Part shown: piece by piece, positions 20,226 through 28,435 of the stretch
Layout: each line of letters starts with the position of its first letter
Numbering within the stretch: position 1 is the first letter of the stretch
Assembly (NCBI RefSeq): GCF_000735525.1
Contig: NZ_JMPR01000011.1
Coordinates: 28,519 to 92,518, forward strand
Length of the DNA: 64,000 nucleotides
From: Tatumella ptyseos ATCC 33301
GTDB taxonomy: Bacteria > Pseudomonadota > Gammaproteobacteria > Enterobacterales > Enterobacteriaceae
Direction: 5' to 3'
Notes under the pieces: generated by a model
What the model saw: only the letters and a program-made list of their open reading frames with translations
The model's database searches: none
What the model was told of the DNA's origin: nothing
Made by a program: the position numbers and the translations under genes

Positions 20226-21602
20226 TTATTCGCGTACAGAGTATAACGGTAGCCAGATAGTCAGACGTAATCCGCCTAACGGACTGTCATCCGCTTTAAC
20301 CCAGCCGTTATGCTGCTGCAATGCAGTATCGACAATTGCCAGTCCCAGACCTGTACCTCCGGATTCCCGATCTCTGGCTTCATCCGTACGATAAAACGGC
20401 CTGAATATTTGTTCTCTGTCCTCAGGACTTACGCCTGGCCCGTCGTCGTCCACATGGATAGTGATACCGGAACGGTCAACAGAGAACTCCACACTGATGT
20501 GTGAATGCGAATAACGCAACGCATTACGGATAATATTTTCCAGCGCACTCTCCAGGGCGTGAGGGTTGCCGTACAACGGCCATGGTCCTGGCGGATAGGG
20601 GATATCCATCTTTTTCCCCATTTGTTCCGCTTCAAACTGAGCGTCTTCCAGCACCCCGTTCCATAGCTGACTGGCTTTCATCGCTTCGCTGACCAGTGCA
20701 TTGTTGTGCTGGGTACGGGAAAGCACTAATAAATCATTGATCATACCGTCCAGACGCTGGGCTTCTGTTTCAATCCGGGCAAGTTCCTTGCTCTCACCCG
20801 ACCGACGGCGCAGGAGTGCGGTGGCCAGTTGCAGGCGTGTCAGCGGCGTTCTCAGCTCATGGCTGATGTCCGACAGTAATCGCTGCTGGGCCGTCATCAT
20901 ACGTTCAAGTGCACTGATCATCTGGTTAAAACTGGCGCCTGCGGCCAGGAACTCCTGAGGCCCTGATTCCAGTTCCGGGTGTTGCCTCAGGTTGCCCATG
21001 GCGACTTCGTCTGCGGCATACTTTAGTTTTCGGGCGGGTTTCGCCAGGCTCCATGCCAGCCATAACAGAAGCGGTGCACTGATCAGCATGGTAACAATCA
21101 GCAGCAACAGAGGCCGGTCAAACAGAAGGTTAATAAAGTCCAGCTGAGAACTGGTGGCCGGGCGAACCATATAGAGCTGGTAATTATCTTCACCATCCTG
21201 GACCGAAAAAGGCCCCACCATTTCTATACGGCCATAGGTTTTCTTTTGCGGATGATCAGCATTATCGGACTGGCCTATAAAATTACGGATAATCTGCATT
21301 TCATTGTGGCGGGCACCAATAACCCGACCTTCAGAGGTGACCAGCAGAAGGTGCTGGCCCGGCGGGGCCCATTTATCGATAGCCCGATAGAGCCTGCGCC
21401 ACCACATAAGATCATTGGGTGGGTCCTGTGCCAATTCTGCTTCCACATGCTGCTCAATCATCACTCCCTGGCGCTGTTCGCTTTCAAGGAGGGATGTCAT
21501 TTGCCGTGAGTCGAGTTTCGGCAGCATAAGAACCAGCATCAACACTAATGCCAGTGTTAACCAGAATATAGCGAAGATGCGGGTAGTTAAGCTGCTGATC
21601 AT
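20226..21602 (-). CDS. cpxA: Envelope stress sensor histidine kinase CpxA
   Basis: CpxA is the inner-membrane kinase/phosphatase that senses misfolded envelope proteins and phosphorylates CpxR. The 458 aa protein has two membrane helices (about residues 7-28 and 160-185) around a periplasmic sensor, a HAMP domain, the phosphoacceptor box [15 protein letters not shown], the N box [11 protein letters not shown] and the ATP-lid [10 protein letters not shown]. Its start overlaps the end of cpxR by four bases (ATGA). Confidence 0.98.
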   Translation of the reverse strand: MISSLTTRIFAIFWLTLALVLMLVLMLPKLDSRQMTSLLESEQRQGVMIEQHVEAELAQDPPNDLMWWRRLYRAIDKWAPPGQHLLLVTSEGRVIGARHNEMQIIRNFIGQSDNADHPQKKTYGRIEMVGPFSVQDGEDNYQLYMVRPATSSQLDFINLLFDRPLLLLIVTMLISAPLLLWLAWSLAKPARKLKYAADEVAMGNLRQHPELESGPQEFLAAGASFNQMISALERMMTAQQRLLSDISHELRTPLTRLQLATALLRRRSGESKELARIETEAQRLDGMINDLLVLSRTQHNNALVSEAMKASQLWNGVLEDAQFEAEQMGKKMDIPYPPGPWPLYGNPHALESALENIIRNALRYSHSHISVEFSVDRSGITIHVDDDGPGVSPEDREQIFRPFYRTDEARDRESGGTGLGLAIVDTALQQHNGWVKADDSPLGGLRLTIWLPLYSVRE

Positions 21603-22294
21603 GAAGCGGATACCATCAGGTAGCCTCTTCCGCGCAGGGTTTTAAACCACGGATGACCGTCCAGACGTTCCGGAAGCTTACGCCGCAGGTTCGAGATATG
21701 CATATCAATGGCCCGGTCAAAAGGCGTCAGGCGTTTACCCAGCACTTCCTGGCTCAGATGCTCCCTGGAGACTACCTGGCCCAGGTGCTGCGCCAGTAAG
21801 TAAAGCAGTGTGAATTCAGTCCCTGTCAGTTCCAGCACCTCTTCACCAAAGCTCGCTTCCTGACGGCCAGGATTAAGTTTCAGCTGATCGACCTGTAATG
21901 CCGGAGAGGCGTTATCGGTATGTTGCTGCTCACTCCAGTTTGAACGGCGTAAAATAGCGCGGATCCTGGCCACCAGTTCACGGTCATTAAACGGTTTCGG
22001 TAAATAGTCATCTGCCCCCAGTTCCAGGCCCAGAACTCTGTCCAGCTCGCTGCCGCGGGCTGTCAGCATAATCACCGGGGTCTGGTGCTGCTGGCGGAGT
22101 TCTTTTAAGGTATCAATACCATTTTTCCGTGGCATCATGACATCCAGTAACAGCAGGTCAATGGAGTTATCCAGCAGAGACAGAGCCTTCTCGCCGTCAT
22201 CCGCCACTATGATTTCAAAGCCTTCCATCTCGAGCAGCTCTTTTAATAAAGACGTCAGCTCACGATCATCATCAACCAGCAAAATTTTATTCAT
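21599..22294 (-). CDS. cpxR: Response regulator CpxR
   Basis: CpxR is an OmpR-family regulator. The 232 aa protein (start chosen at MNKILLVDDD, equal to E. coli length) has the phosphoacceptor Asp51 in LLLLDVMMP and a C-terminal winged helix ending in KTLRGRGYLMV. A CpxR box lies 54 bp upstream, in the divergent space with cpxP, so cpxRA is probably autoregulated. Confidence 0.98.
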   Translation of the reverse strand: MNKILLVDDDRELTSLLKELLEMEGFEIIVADDGEKALSLLDNSIDLLLLDVMMPRKNGIDTLKELRQQHQTPVIMLTARGSELDRVLGLELGADDYLPKPFNDRELVARIRAILRRSNWSEQQHTDNASPALQVDQLKLNPGRQEASFGEEVLELTGTEFTLLYLLAQHLGQVVSREHLSQEVLGKRLTPFDRAIDMHISNLRRKLPERLDGHPWFKTLRGRGYLMVSAS

Positions 22295-22347
22295 TATGGT
22301 TTCCTCCGCAGGAAAAATACCGTGTTCCATGGATGTCAGGTTGTCAC

Positions 22348-22362
22348 TTTACGTAGTTTTAC
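22348..22362. promoter_or_regulatory. CpxR box between cpxR and cpxP
   Basis: TTTAC-GTAGT-TTTAC reads on the minus strand as GTAAA-N5-GTAAA, a perfect match to the CpxR consensus. It lies in the 151 bp between cpxR and cpxP and should serve cpxP activation and cpxRA autoregulation. Confidence 0.88.
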
Positions 22363-22445
22363 ACCCCCTGACGGATGTTTGCAGCCACTCGATTACACTG
22401 GCTCTCGTTGGGTTGAGAAACGCCAGTTCATCTCCGGAGTCAAGG

Positions 22446-22916
22446 ATGCGCCAACTTATTTTCGCCGCACTTTCGTCACTGGTTATTGCAGGTTACGCAT
22501 CTGCACAAGACGAGCTGAAGGATCCGGCACCGTTCATGACGATGACTGCTGAGAGTATGACTGCTGATAGTATGGCGCAGAATCTTCAAAATCATATGTT
22601 TGATGGTATCGAATTAACAGAACAGCAGCGTCAGCAAATGCGGGACTTAATGTTTCAGGCCCGCCAGATGCAGCCGGAACTGTTTCTCAGCGAGATGATT
22701 CAGCAGTACCGCTTAGTGACTGCGCCCTATTTTGATGAAGCCGCAGTGCGTACGCAGGCCGAAAAAATGGCACAGAGATACGTGAGCGAGCAGGTAGAAA
22801 TGGCCCGGGTTCGCCACCAGATGTTTACTTTGCTGACCCGCGGGCAGCAGGCTACCGTGCAAAAGAATTTTGAGTTACGCATTGATGATATGCGTGACGC
22901 CAGCCAGTTACCGTAA
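22446..22916 (+). CDS. cpxP: Periplasmic Cpx pathway inhibitor CpxP
   Basis: CpxP is a periplasmic adaptor that holds CpxA inactive and delivers misfolded pilins to DegP. The ATG at 22446 gives a 156 aa protein with a signal peptide ending at GYASAQ. Two LTxxQ-type motifs typical of the CpxP/Spy family are visible, LTEQQRQQMRDLMFQARQ and LLTRGQQATVQ. The 3' UTR encodes the small RNA CpxQ. Confidence 0.93.
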   Translation: MRQLIFAALSSLVIAGYASAQDELKDPAPFMTMTAESMTADSMAQNLQNHMFDGIELTEQQRQQMRDLMFQARQMQPELFLSEMIQQYRLVTAPYFDEAAVRTQAEKMAQRYVSEQVEMARVRHQMFTLLTRGQQATVQKNFELRIDDMRDASQLP

Positions 22917-22964
22917 CCAGCCGCGCTGATTACCGTAAAGCAGTACCAACAGTATGCCATACCC

Positions 22965-23022
22965 TTTTCCTTGCCATAGACACCATCCCTGTCTTCCCCC
23001 TCAGTCATGAGGGGTTTTTTTT
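22965..23022 (+). ncRNA. cpxQ: CpxQ small RNA (processed cpxP 3' UTR)
   Basis: The 58 nt from 22965 start TTTTCCTTGCCATAGACACC and end in a CCCCTCA-GTCA-TGAGGGG hairpin (22997-23014) plus T8. This closely follows E. coli CpxQ as I recall it: the same 5' end, the same length, and only the terminator loop differing. In E. coli and Salmonella, RNase E cuts CpxQ from cpxP mRNA, and with Hfq it represses inner-membrane protein mRNAs. The hairpin is also the cpxP terminator. Confidence 0.82.
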
Positions 23023-23025
23023 GTC
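22981..23025. repeat. Direct repeat copy 1 (attL-like), inside CpxQ
   Basis: Positions 22981-23025 recur at 24074-24116. The first 32 bases (CACCATCCCTGTCTTCC through CATGAGG) are identical. The T8-GTC end is also shared, apart from two extra G in this copy. It overlaps the last 42 nt of CpxQ. Such a duplication is the expected trace of site-specific integration into the small RNA's 3' end. Confidence 0.85.
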
Positions 23026-23107
23026 AGGTACTTAGAAAAAACCCCTTATAAATCAGACCTCCTTGCAACAGCCATAAGCAGTTACAAGAAGGATATAGCG
23101 TTACGGG

Positions 23108-23126
23108 TGTAGACAAGATGTAGACA
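23108..23126. repeat. Paired TGTAGACA repeats (candidate integrase arm site, left)
   Basis: TGTAGACA occurs at 23108-23115 and again at 23119-23126, an 11 bp step that puts both on one helix face. A similar pair lies at the other end of the island. The sequence resembles the TGTGGACA arm sites described for P2 integrase (from memory). Confidence 0.6.
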
Positions 23127-23159
23127 ACGTCGCGGGGTCTTCAACAGGTGTTGTTCAGT

Positions 23160-23396
23160 TCAGGTATGGTGCTTTTTGTTGAGTCGGTGACGCATGTAAA
23201 ATCCCCCGATCAGTGCGCCGGTTATAACAGTCAGGGGAGCACCTATAACGAATAATGCCGTATTCTGATTCATTTCATCATTACTGAGTACGGGACCGTT
23301 AATTAACAGAGCGAGTCTGGGAAAACAGGCTACAAACGCCAGCAGGAACAGCATCCCTCCGATGAATGCTGATATGCTTATTTTTAACGCCTTCAT
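23160..23396 (-). CDS. Small two-helix membrane protein, unknown function
   Basis: A 78 aa protein with two predicted membrane helices, about residues 8-30 (ISAFIGGMLFLLAFVAC) and 47-66 (ALFVIGAPLTVITGALIGG), and a basic C-terminus (RHRLNKKHH). The short loop between them should face the periplasm. Its ATG overlaps the amidase TGA (ATGA), so the two are co-translated. I do not recognise the family. It is not like the soluble periplasmic Tai4 immunity proteins. It could be a membrane immunity protein or a holin partner of the amidase. An upstream ATG at 23408 is possible. Confidence 0.65.
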   Translation of the reverse strand: MKALKISISAFIGGMLFLLAFVACFPRLALLINGPVLSNDEMNQNTALFVIGAPLTVITGALIGGFYMRHRLNKKHHT

Positions 23397-23908
23397 CGCA
23401 CTTTCCAAAACCAGATTTCTCTGGAGTTAAAAAAATCGCTGGCGACTCCTTCCACATGAAAACCCCATTGGATACGGAACCAGGTGAATCTTGCTGTCAG
23501 TCGTTCGCCGTTCCACAGGTCGATGTGATCGCCGGTGCGGTTAGCAAATATCTCATTTCCACGCCTCCAGAAATCTTTAAAGAATATGATCCCTCTCTCA
23601 TTTCTCAAAACAGACTCAAAATTTTTAACTGTCACTTTTACCCAAGGGGCCATGCCATTGAACGGGCTAATCCGCAGGGCGTTAGCCAGTTCTTCAGCCC
23701 GCAATATATGTCCCTCTTTTTTGGGGTGATGCCAGCAGAACGCAGCTTTTAGTTTGGTAACATCGCAGCCACAACGGGCCAGTGCCGTACCCAGGCGGAT
23801 AGCGCATTGATCATCAAAAGCTTTGAGGCCGTTAGGCAGGCGGCAAGGGTTTGCATCACCTTTAATTTCAGGATGGGCGTTCCATAAAGATTCAAACGAT
23901 AAAGCCAT
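23393..23908 (-). CDS. Tae4-like peptidoglycan amidase (T6SS effector family)
   Basis: A 171 aa protein resembling Tae4, the type VI secretion amidase effectors that cut the D-Glu-mDAP bond in peptidoglycan stems. The expected landmarks appear in order: Cys35 in DDQCAIRLGTALARCG, GHILRAEELANAL, RGIIFFKDFW, His128 and Asp130 in GDHIDLWNGERL, and the aromatic C-terminus EIWFWK. There is no signal peptide. AGGAG lies seven bases before the ATG. No other T6SS gene is in the window, and it sits in a prophage-like island, so an endolysin role is the alternative. Reading intact, no frameshift. Confidence 0.72.
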   Translation of the reverse strand: MALSFESLWNAHPEIKGDANPCRLPNGLKAFDDQCAIRLGTALARCGCDVTKLKAAFCWHHPKKEGHILRAEELANALRISPFNGMAPWVKVTVKNFESVLRNERGIIFFKDFWRRGNEIFANRTGDHIDLWNGERLTARFTWFRIQWGFHVEGVASDFFNSREIWFWKVR

Positions 23909-23971
23909 AACGCAACTCCTGTAACGTTAAGTGTTTAGAGATCACGTATTAGCACAAAGTTTAAGCAAAAG

Positions 23972-24000
23972 AAAATCCCCGGCTCGCTGGGGATTTTTTC
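23972..24000. terminator. Strong hairpin terminator inside the island
   Basis: AAAATCCCC (23972-23980) pairs with GGGGATTTT (23989-23997), followed by more T. It faces rightward, toward the attR-like repeat, and no complete gene precedes it on the plus strand. It may be the surviving terminator of a lost integrase gene. Confidence 0.75.
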
Positions 24001-24004
24001 GAAG

Positions 24005-24023
24005 TGTAGTCAATATGTAGACG
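24005..24023. repeat. Paired TGTAGTCA/TGTAGACG repeats (candidate arm site, right)
   Basis: TGTAGTCA (24005-24012) and TGTAGACG (24016-24023) are again 11 bp apart, in the same orientation as the left pair. This supports both arms of a phage-type attachment site being preserved. Confidence 0.55.
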
Positions 24024-24073
24024 ATTTATGGAACAAATCCTTTTATTCCATTTGGTTACATACTGGGTTTCTT

Positions 24074-24116
24074 CACCATCCCTGTCTTCCCCCTCAGTCA
24101 TGAGGTTTTTTTTGTC
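24074..24116. repeat. Direct repeat copy 2 (attR-like)
   Basis: Repeat of 22981-23025 with a 2-base deletion in the terminator stem (GAGG rather than GAGGGG before T8). It marks the fieF-side border of the island. Confidence 0.85.
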
Positions 24117-24191
24117 CGTAATTTACTGACGGCTGAAGAGACTTGCCCGACGCATGGCGTGATGTACAGAATACCGGATAAGAAATCATGA

Positions 24192-24215
24192 GATGAAAAA
24201 AACCGTTTTTTCATC
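24192..24215. repeat. Perfect palindrome upstream of fieF
   Basis: GATGAAAAAA (24192-24201) pairs with TTTTTTCATC (24206-24215) around a 4-nt loop. It lies about 140 bp before fieF and just beyond the island. It could be a weak terminator or an operator. Confidence 0.5.
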
Positions 24216-24357
24216 TGCAACCCTTGTTACACTGATAAAAAGTGAGCAGCAACAGGGAGGTATCTCTGCTTTCTGTCAGCGGATTACCCCGGCAGAAGCC
24301 GTTGCAGCCATTTACACAGTTCACTGTTTCTTGATGTCCAAACGTTCAGGAAGGTTT

Positions 24358-25260
24358 ATGGTGAGTTCTTATGCCAGACTGGTGACGTCGGCAGCTATTG
24401 CTGCGACGGTGCTTGCGTGTGTGCTTCTGGTGGTTAAAACGATAGCCTGGTGGTATACCGGCTCGGTCAGTGTATTAGCGGCACTGGTCGATTCGCTGGT
24501 GGATGTTGCCGCGTCATTAACCAGTTTATTAGTTGTGCGTTACTCCTTACAGCCGGCGGATGATGACCATGCTTTTGGTCATGGTAAGGCCGAGTCTCTG
24601 GCGGCGCTTGCTCAAAGTATGTTTATCAGCGGGTCGGCGTTATTTTTATTTCTGACCAGTATTCAGCATCTCATCACACCCGGTCAGCTCAGAGCTCCGG
24701 TGATCGGGGTTGTCGTCGCGGTCTGCGCGCTGGCCTCCACCCTGATGCTGGTGCTGTTTCAGCGCTGGGTGGTCAGTAAAACCCAAAGTCAGGCTATCCG
24801 CGCCGATATGCTGCATTACCAGTCCGATGTCATGATGAACGGAGCGATTGCTCTGGCGCTGATCCTTAGCTGGCATGGTTTTTCCTATGCTGATGCTCTG
24901 TTTGCTTTCGGGATCGGTATCTATATCCTGATCGCTGCGATACGGATGGGATATGAAGCCGTTCAGTCTTTACTGGACAGGGCTCTGCCTGAAGACGATC
25001 GCCAGCAGATTATCAGGATAGTGTCCCAATGGCCGGGAGTCTGTGGCGCACATGATTTCCGAAGCCGGCAGTCAGGTGCCACGAAATTTATTCAGCTTCA
25101 CCTTGAGATGGCCGATGATTTGCCGTTGAGAGTTGCCCATGATAGGGCCGATGCGCTCGAAAAAGCCCTGAAAAACCTTTTCCCGGGGGCTGATGTAATC
25201 ATCCATCAGGATCCATCATCTTCAGTGATTGATGAAAAACGAGGCAGGTTTATTATTTAG
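24358..25260 (+). CDS. fieF: Cation-efflux pump FieF (YiiP)
   Basis: FieF exports Zn2+ and Fe2+ in exchange for protons across the inner membrane (cation diffusion facilitator family). The 300 aa protein (ATG at 24358, AGGAAGG upstream, E. coli length) has site-A residues Asp45 and Asp49 in LVDSLVD, the partner DMLHYQSD in helix 5, the HAFGHGKAE loop and a C-terminal cytoplasmic zinc domain (ending VIIHQDPSS). A longer in-frame reading to 24193 would cross the palindrome and is unlikely. Confidence 0.96.
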   Translation: MVSSYARLVTSAAIAATVLACVLLVVKTIAWWYTGSVSVLAALVDSLVDVAASLTSLLVVRYSLQPADDDHAFGHGKAESLAALAQSMFISGSALFLFLTSIQHLITPGQLRAPVIGVVVAVCALASTLMLVLFQRWVVSKTQSQAIRADMLHYQSDVMMNGAIALALILSWHGFSYADALFAFGIGIYILIAAIRMGYEAVQSLLDRALPEDDRQQIIRIVSQWPGVCGAHDFRSRQSGATKFIQLHLEMADDLPLRVAHDRADALEKALKNLFPGADVIIHQDPSSSVIDEKRGRFII

Positions 25261-25467
25261 CATAAATATCAAAATGTTAAATTTTGCAGCGGCCCGGAGA
25301 AACGTTATTATTGTGACGTCATCGCGTTGAGTGACCTGAATCAATCCGGTTATAAATGTTTGGTATATGATAGAACGGAATGAATTCTAATTTTCGGCGC
25401 TGACACAGATAATGGTCGCGTTGAGTGAAAAGATTAACCCTTAGTTTCAGACTATCCAGAGGTTGTC

Positions 25468-26430
25468 ATGATCAAAAAAATCGGTGTATTGACCAGTGGC
25501 GGGGATTCCCCTGGCATGAATGCAGCTATCCGCGGTGTGGTCCGCGCCGGATTAGGAGAAGGGCTGGAAGTTTTTGGGATCTATGATGGCTACCTCGGAT
25601 TGTATGAAGACAGGATGGTCAGCCTTGATCGCTATAGTGTCTCAGATTTGATTAACCATGGCGGGACGTTTCTGGGATCAGCGCGTTTTCCTGAATTCCG
25701 TGAAGAAGCGACACGTCTGATCGCCATGGAAAATATGAAGAAACGCGGGCTGGACGCGCTGGTGGTGATCGGTGGTGATGGTTCTTACATGGGGGCTAAA
25801 CGGCTGACCGAGATGGGCTTCCCCTGCATTGGCTTACCGGGCACTATCGATAACGATGTGGCAGGCACAGATTATACCATCGGTTATCATACGGCTCTCG
25901 AAACCGTGGTTGAAGCTATAGACCGTTTACGGGATACCTCTTCGTCGCATCAGCGCATTTCTATTGTTGAGGTCATGGGTCGGCATTGTGGTGATTTAAC
26001 TCTGGCGGCTGCGATTGCCGGAGGCTGTGAATTTTTTGTGATGCCGGAAATCCCGTATACCCGTGAAGAATTAGTGGCTGAAATTAATGCCGGTATTGCG
26101 AAAGGTAAGAAACATGCCATCGTTGCCATCACTGAACTTATCTGTGATGTCGGTGAGCTGGCACGCTATATCGAAAAAGAGACCGGCCGGGAAACCCGTG
26201 CGACGGTGCTGGGCCATATTCAGCGTGGCGGATCCCCCTGTGCTTACGACAGGATTCTGGCTTCGCGTATGGGGACTTATGCGATCGATCTGCTATTGCA
26301 GGGCTATGGCGGCCGTTGCGTCGGTGTGCAGAACGAGAAAATGGTTCATCACGATATTATCGATGCCATTGAGAACATGAAGCGTCCTTTCCGCAAGGAT
26401 GTGCTCGAAACCGCCAAGAGATTGTATTAA
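25468..26430 (+). CDS. pfkA: 6-phosphofructokinase I
   Basis: PfkA phosphorylates fructose-6-phosphate with ATP, the committed step of glycolysis, and is allosterically activated by ADP. The 320 aa protein has the ATP site [15 protein letters not shown], the catalytic [11 protein letters not shown] and the effector-site EVMGRHCGD. The 207 bp before it hold the promoter. A hairpin terminator follows the stop. Confidence 0.98.
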   Translation: MIKKIGVLTSGGDSPGMNAAIRGVVRAGLGEGLEVFGIYDGYLGLYEDRMVSLDRYSVSDLINHGGTFLGSARFPEFREEATRLIAMENMKKRGLDALVVIGGDGSYMGAKRLTEMGFPCIGLPGTIDNDVAGTDYTIGYHTALETVVEAIDRLRDTSSSHQRISIVEVMGRHCGDLTLAAAIAGGCEFFVMPEIPYTREELVAEINAGIAKGKKHAIVAITELICDVGELARYIEKETGRETRATVLGHIQRGGSPCAYDRILASRMGTYAIDLLLQGYGGRCVGVQNEKMVHHDIIDAIENMKRPFRKDVLETAKRLY

Positions 26431-26440
26431 TTCAATAAGC

Positions 26441-26475
26441 TGCCGGCAGTTTTCTGCCGGCACGCATCTTTTATT
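26441..26475 (+). terminator. Terminator after pfkA
   Basis: TGCCGGCAG (26441-26449) pairs with CTGCCGGCA (26454-26462) around TTTT; a TCTTTTATT stretch follows. Confidence 0.75.
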
Positions 26476-26563
26476 CATTTGAGATATAAAAACGACTTTT
26501 TAGTTCTTTAAGTTATTTTTCCGGTTATGCCACCCTGTATCTATATAACCAGGGGGGCTAAAA

Positions 26564-27553
26564 ATGAAGAAGTGGCATATTGGTCTGGCATTACTGATGG
26601 TTTCCGGAAGTACGCTGGCAAAAGATTATCAGTTGCTTAATGTCTCTTATGATCCTACCAGAGAATTTTATGAGCAATATAACAAAGCGTTCAGTGCTCA
26701 CTATAAGCAGGAAACTGGCGATAATGTGATTATTCGTCAGTCACATGGTGGTTCCGGCAAACAGGCTGTATCGGTGATTAATGGTATCAGAGCCGATGTG
26801 GTGACTCTGGCACTGCAATCAGATGTGGACGCCATCGCCAATAGCGGCCGTATTAATAAAAACTGGATTACACGCCTTCCTGACAACTCAGCACCTTACA
26901 CCTCAACAATTGTTTTCCTTGTCCGCAAGGGGAATCCGAAGCATATCCATGACTGGAATGATTTGATTAAGCCTGGTATTGCCGTTATTACTCCGAACCC
27001 GAAAACGTCCGGGGGGGCGCGCTGGAACTACCTGGCCGCCTGGGGCTATGCACTTGATCATAATCACGGGGATCAGCAGAAAGCCCAGGCGTTCGTTAAA
27101 GCGTTATATAAAAATGTTCAGGTTCAGGATTCCGGTGCCCGTGGTGCGACCAATACCTTCGCAGAACGCGGAATAGGGGATGTCCTGATCGCCTGGGAAA
27201 ATGAAGCTTACCTGGCAAAGAATAAGCTGAAAGACCAGGATTTTGAAATTATCACCCCGAGCGAATCTATTCTTGCAGAGCCGACTGTCGCTGTTGTCGA
27301 CAAAGTGGTTGATGAGCGTGGTACCCGTAAAGTTGCGGAAGCTTATCTGAAATATCTGTACTCCAAAGAAGGGCAGACGATTGCTGCCGAAAATTATTAT
27401 CGTCCGCGTGATCCTCAGGTAGCGAAAGAGTTCGCATCACAGTTCAAGCCGATTAAGCTCTTTACGGTCGATGATAAATTTGGTGGCTGGCAGCAGGCTC
27501 AGAAGACACACTTCAGTGATGGCGGGACTTATGACCAGATCATGAAACAGTAA
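26564..27553 (+). CDS. sbp: Periplasmic sulfate-binding protein
   Basis: Sbp binds sulfate in the periplasm for the CysUWA ABC importer, which is encoded elsewhere. The 329 aa precursor has a signal peptide ending GSTLAK (about residue 20), then [19 protein letters not shown] and the conserved [10 protein letters not shown] sulfate-site motif. A GGGGGG ribosome site lies upstream. In E. coli the gene is under CysB control; I do not see a clear CysB site. Confidence 0.96.
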   Translation: MKKWHIGLALLMVSGSTLAKDYQLLNVSYDPTREFYEQYNKAFSAHYKQETGDNVIIRQSHGGSGKQAVSVINGIRADVVTLALQSDVDAIANSGRINKNWITRLPDNSAPYTSTIVFLVRKGNPKHIHDWNDLIKPGIAVITPNPKTSGGARWNYLAAWGYALDHNHGDQQKAQAFVKALYKNVQVQDSGARGATNTFAERGIGDVLIAWENEAYLAKNKLKDQDFEIITPSESILAEPTVAVVDKVVDERGTRKVAEAYLKYLYSKEGQTIAAENYYRPRDPQVAKEFASQFKPIKLFTVDDKFGGWQQAQKTHFSDGGTYDQIMKQ

Positions 27554-27572
27554 CTATCACGGTAAGTGACTT

Positions 27573-27616
27573 TCCCCCTGATTGACGTAACATAGAGGCT
27601 CGATTAATCAGGGGGA
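27573..27616. promoter_or_regulatory. Hairpin that covers the cdh ribosome-binding site
   Basis: TCCCCCTGATT (27573-27583) pairs perfectly with AATCAGGGGGA (27606-27616) across a 22-nt loop. The right arm contains the GGGGG Shine-Dalgarno of cdh, three bases from its ATG. It may terminate sbp transcription, or block cdh translation when read from sbp. Confidence 0.55.
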
Positions 27617-27618
27617 TA

Positions 27619-28407
27619 ATGGAGATGAGTGTTTTTACTGGCAGAAAAAAACAATGGCTGAGCATCGCTATTGTAACTTTATTGGTTTTACTGACGGCTC
27701 TCTTTTTCCTGCACCGCAGAGTTCAGGATCACTCCGGGGTGCTATGGAAATTTGTCAGCCAGCAGTGTGTCCCGGATATGGAAAAAAATAATAATCCGGC
27801 ACCTTGTAAAAAGGTGGATATGGCCGGAGGGTATGTGCTGTTTAAGGATCTTGTCGGTCCATTGCAATATCTGCTGATGCCGGTTAACAGGATCAACGGT
27901 ATCGAAAGCCCGCTGTTACTGCAACCAGAGACACCTCACTTCTTCCTCGCCGCCTGGCGGGAACGCCATCTGCTGTCAGAAACCTATCATGCGCCTATCC
28001 CTGACGATGACCTGGCAATGACCATTAACTCTGCCTCCGGAAGATCGCAGAATCAGTTACATATTCATATGTCCTGCCTGCGTCCGGATATTGCCGCACA
28101 GTTAGCGAAATCATCATCCGGTTTCGGCCCTGAATGGCAGAAAATTACTCTGCTGTCACACCCGTATCAGGTCCGGACACTGAGCCAACAGGAGCTGGAG
28201 CAGGAAAGCGTCTTTATTCGTGTAGCGCATGAAATTCCCGGAGCATCGGGGCATATGGGTGATTACGGGCTTGCGCTGACGGCATTACCTGATGGTCGGT
28301 TAGTGTTACTGGCAGTGAAAGCAGCATTACTGAAAGGGAATACCGGGTCTGCTGAAGAGCTGCAGGATCATCAATGTTCGATACTGAAAACGGTTAGCGG
28401 TGCCTGA
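27619..28407 (+). CDS. cdh: CDP-diacylglycerol pyrophosphatase
   Basis: Cdh hydrolyses CDP-diacylglycerol to phosphatidate and CMP. The 262 aa protein has an N-terminal membrane anchor (SIAIVTLLVLLTALFFL) and a histidine-triad-like domain with SQNQLHIHMSCLRPD. It lies between sbp and tpiA as in E. coli. ATG codons at 27619 and 27625 are both possible; 27619 is reported. Confidence 0.93.
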   Translation: MEMSVFTGRKKQWLSIAIVTLLVLLTALFFLHRRVQDHSGVLWKFVSQQCVPDMEKNNNPAPCKKVDMAGGYVLFKDLVGPLQYLLMPVNRINGIESPLLLQPETPHFFLAAWRERHLLSETYHAPIPDDDLAMTINSASGRSQNQLHIHMSCLRPDIAAQLAKSSSGFGPEWQKITLLSHPYQVRTLSQQELEQESVFIRVAHEIPGASGHMGDYGLALTALPDGRLVLLAVKAALLKGNTGSAEELQDHQCSILKTVSGA

Positions 28408-28416
28408 GGCACCGCT
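28396..28416. terminator. Bidirectional terminator spanning the cdh stop codon
   Basis: AGCGGTGCC (28396-28404) pairs with GGCACCGCT (28408-28416). The loop is the TGA stop of cdh. It serves the convergent cdh/tpiA ends; TTTT follows after four bases on the plus strand. Confidence 0.65.
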
Positions 28417-28435
28417 GTACTTTTCCGTTGCCGGA

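Larger units (their letters stand above)
22981..24116. mobile_element. Mini-island / prophage remnant inserted at CpxQ
   Basis: A roughly 1.1 kb segment between cpxP and fieF, bounded by 43-45 bp direct repeats. Next to each repeat, on the inside, is a pair of 8-bp repeats 11 bp apart that resemble P2-type integrase arm sites. No integrase remains. Cargo is a leftward pair of overlapping genes (Tae4-like amidase and a two-helix membrane protein) plus a terminator. The cpxP-fieF gap is, from memory, an attachment site of P2-related phages such as Wphi. Interpretation as a prophage remnant is inference. Confidence 0.75.
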
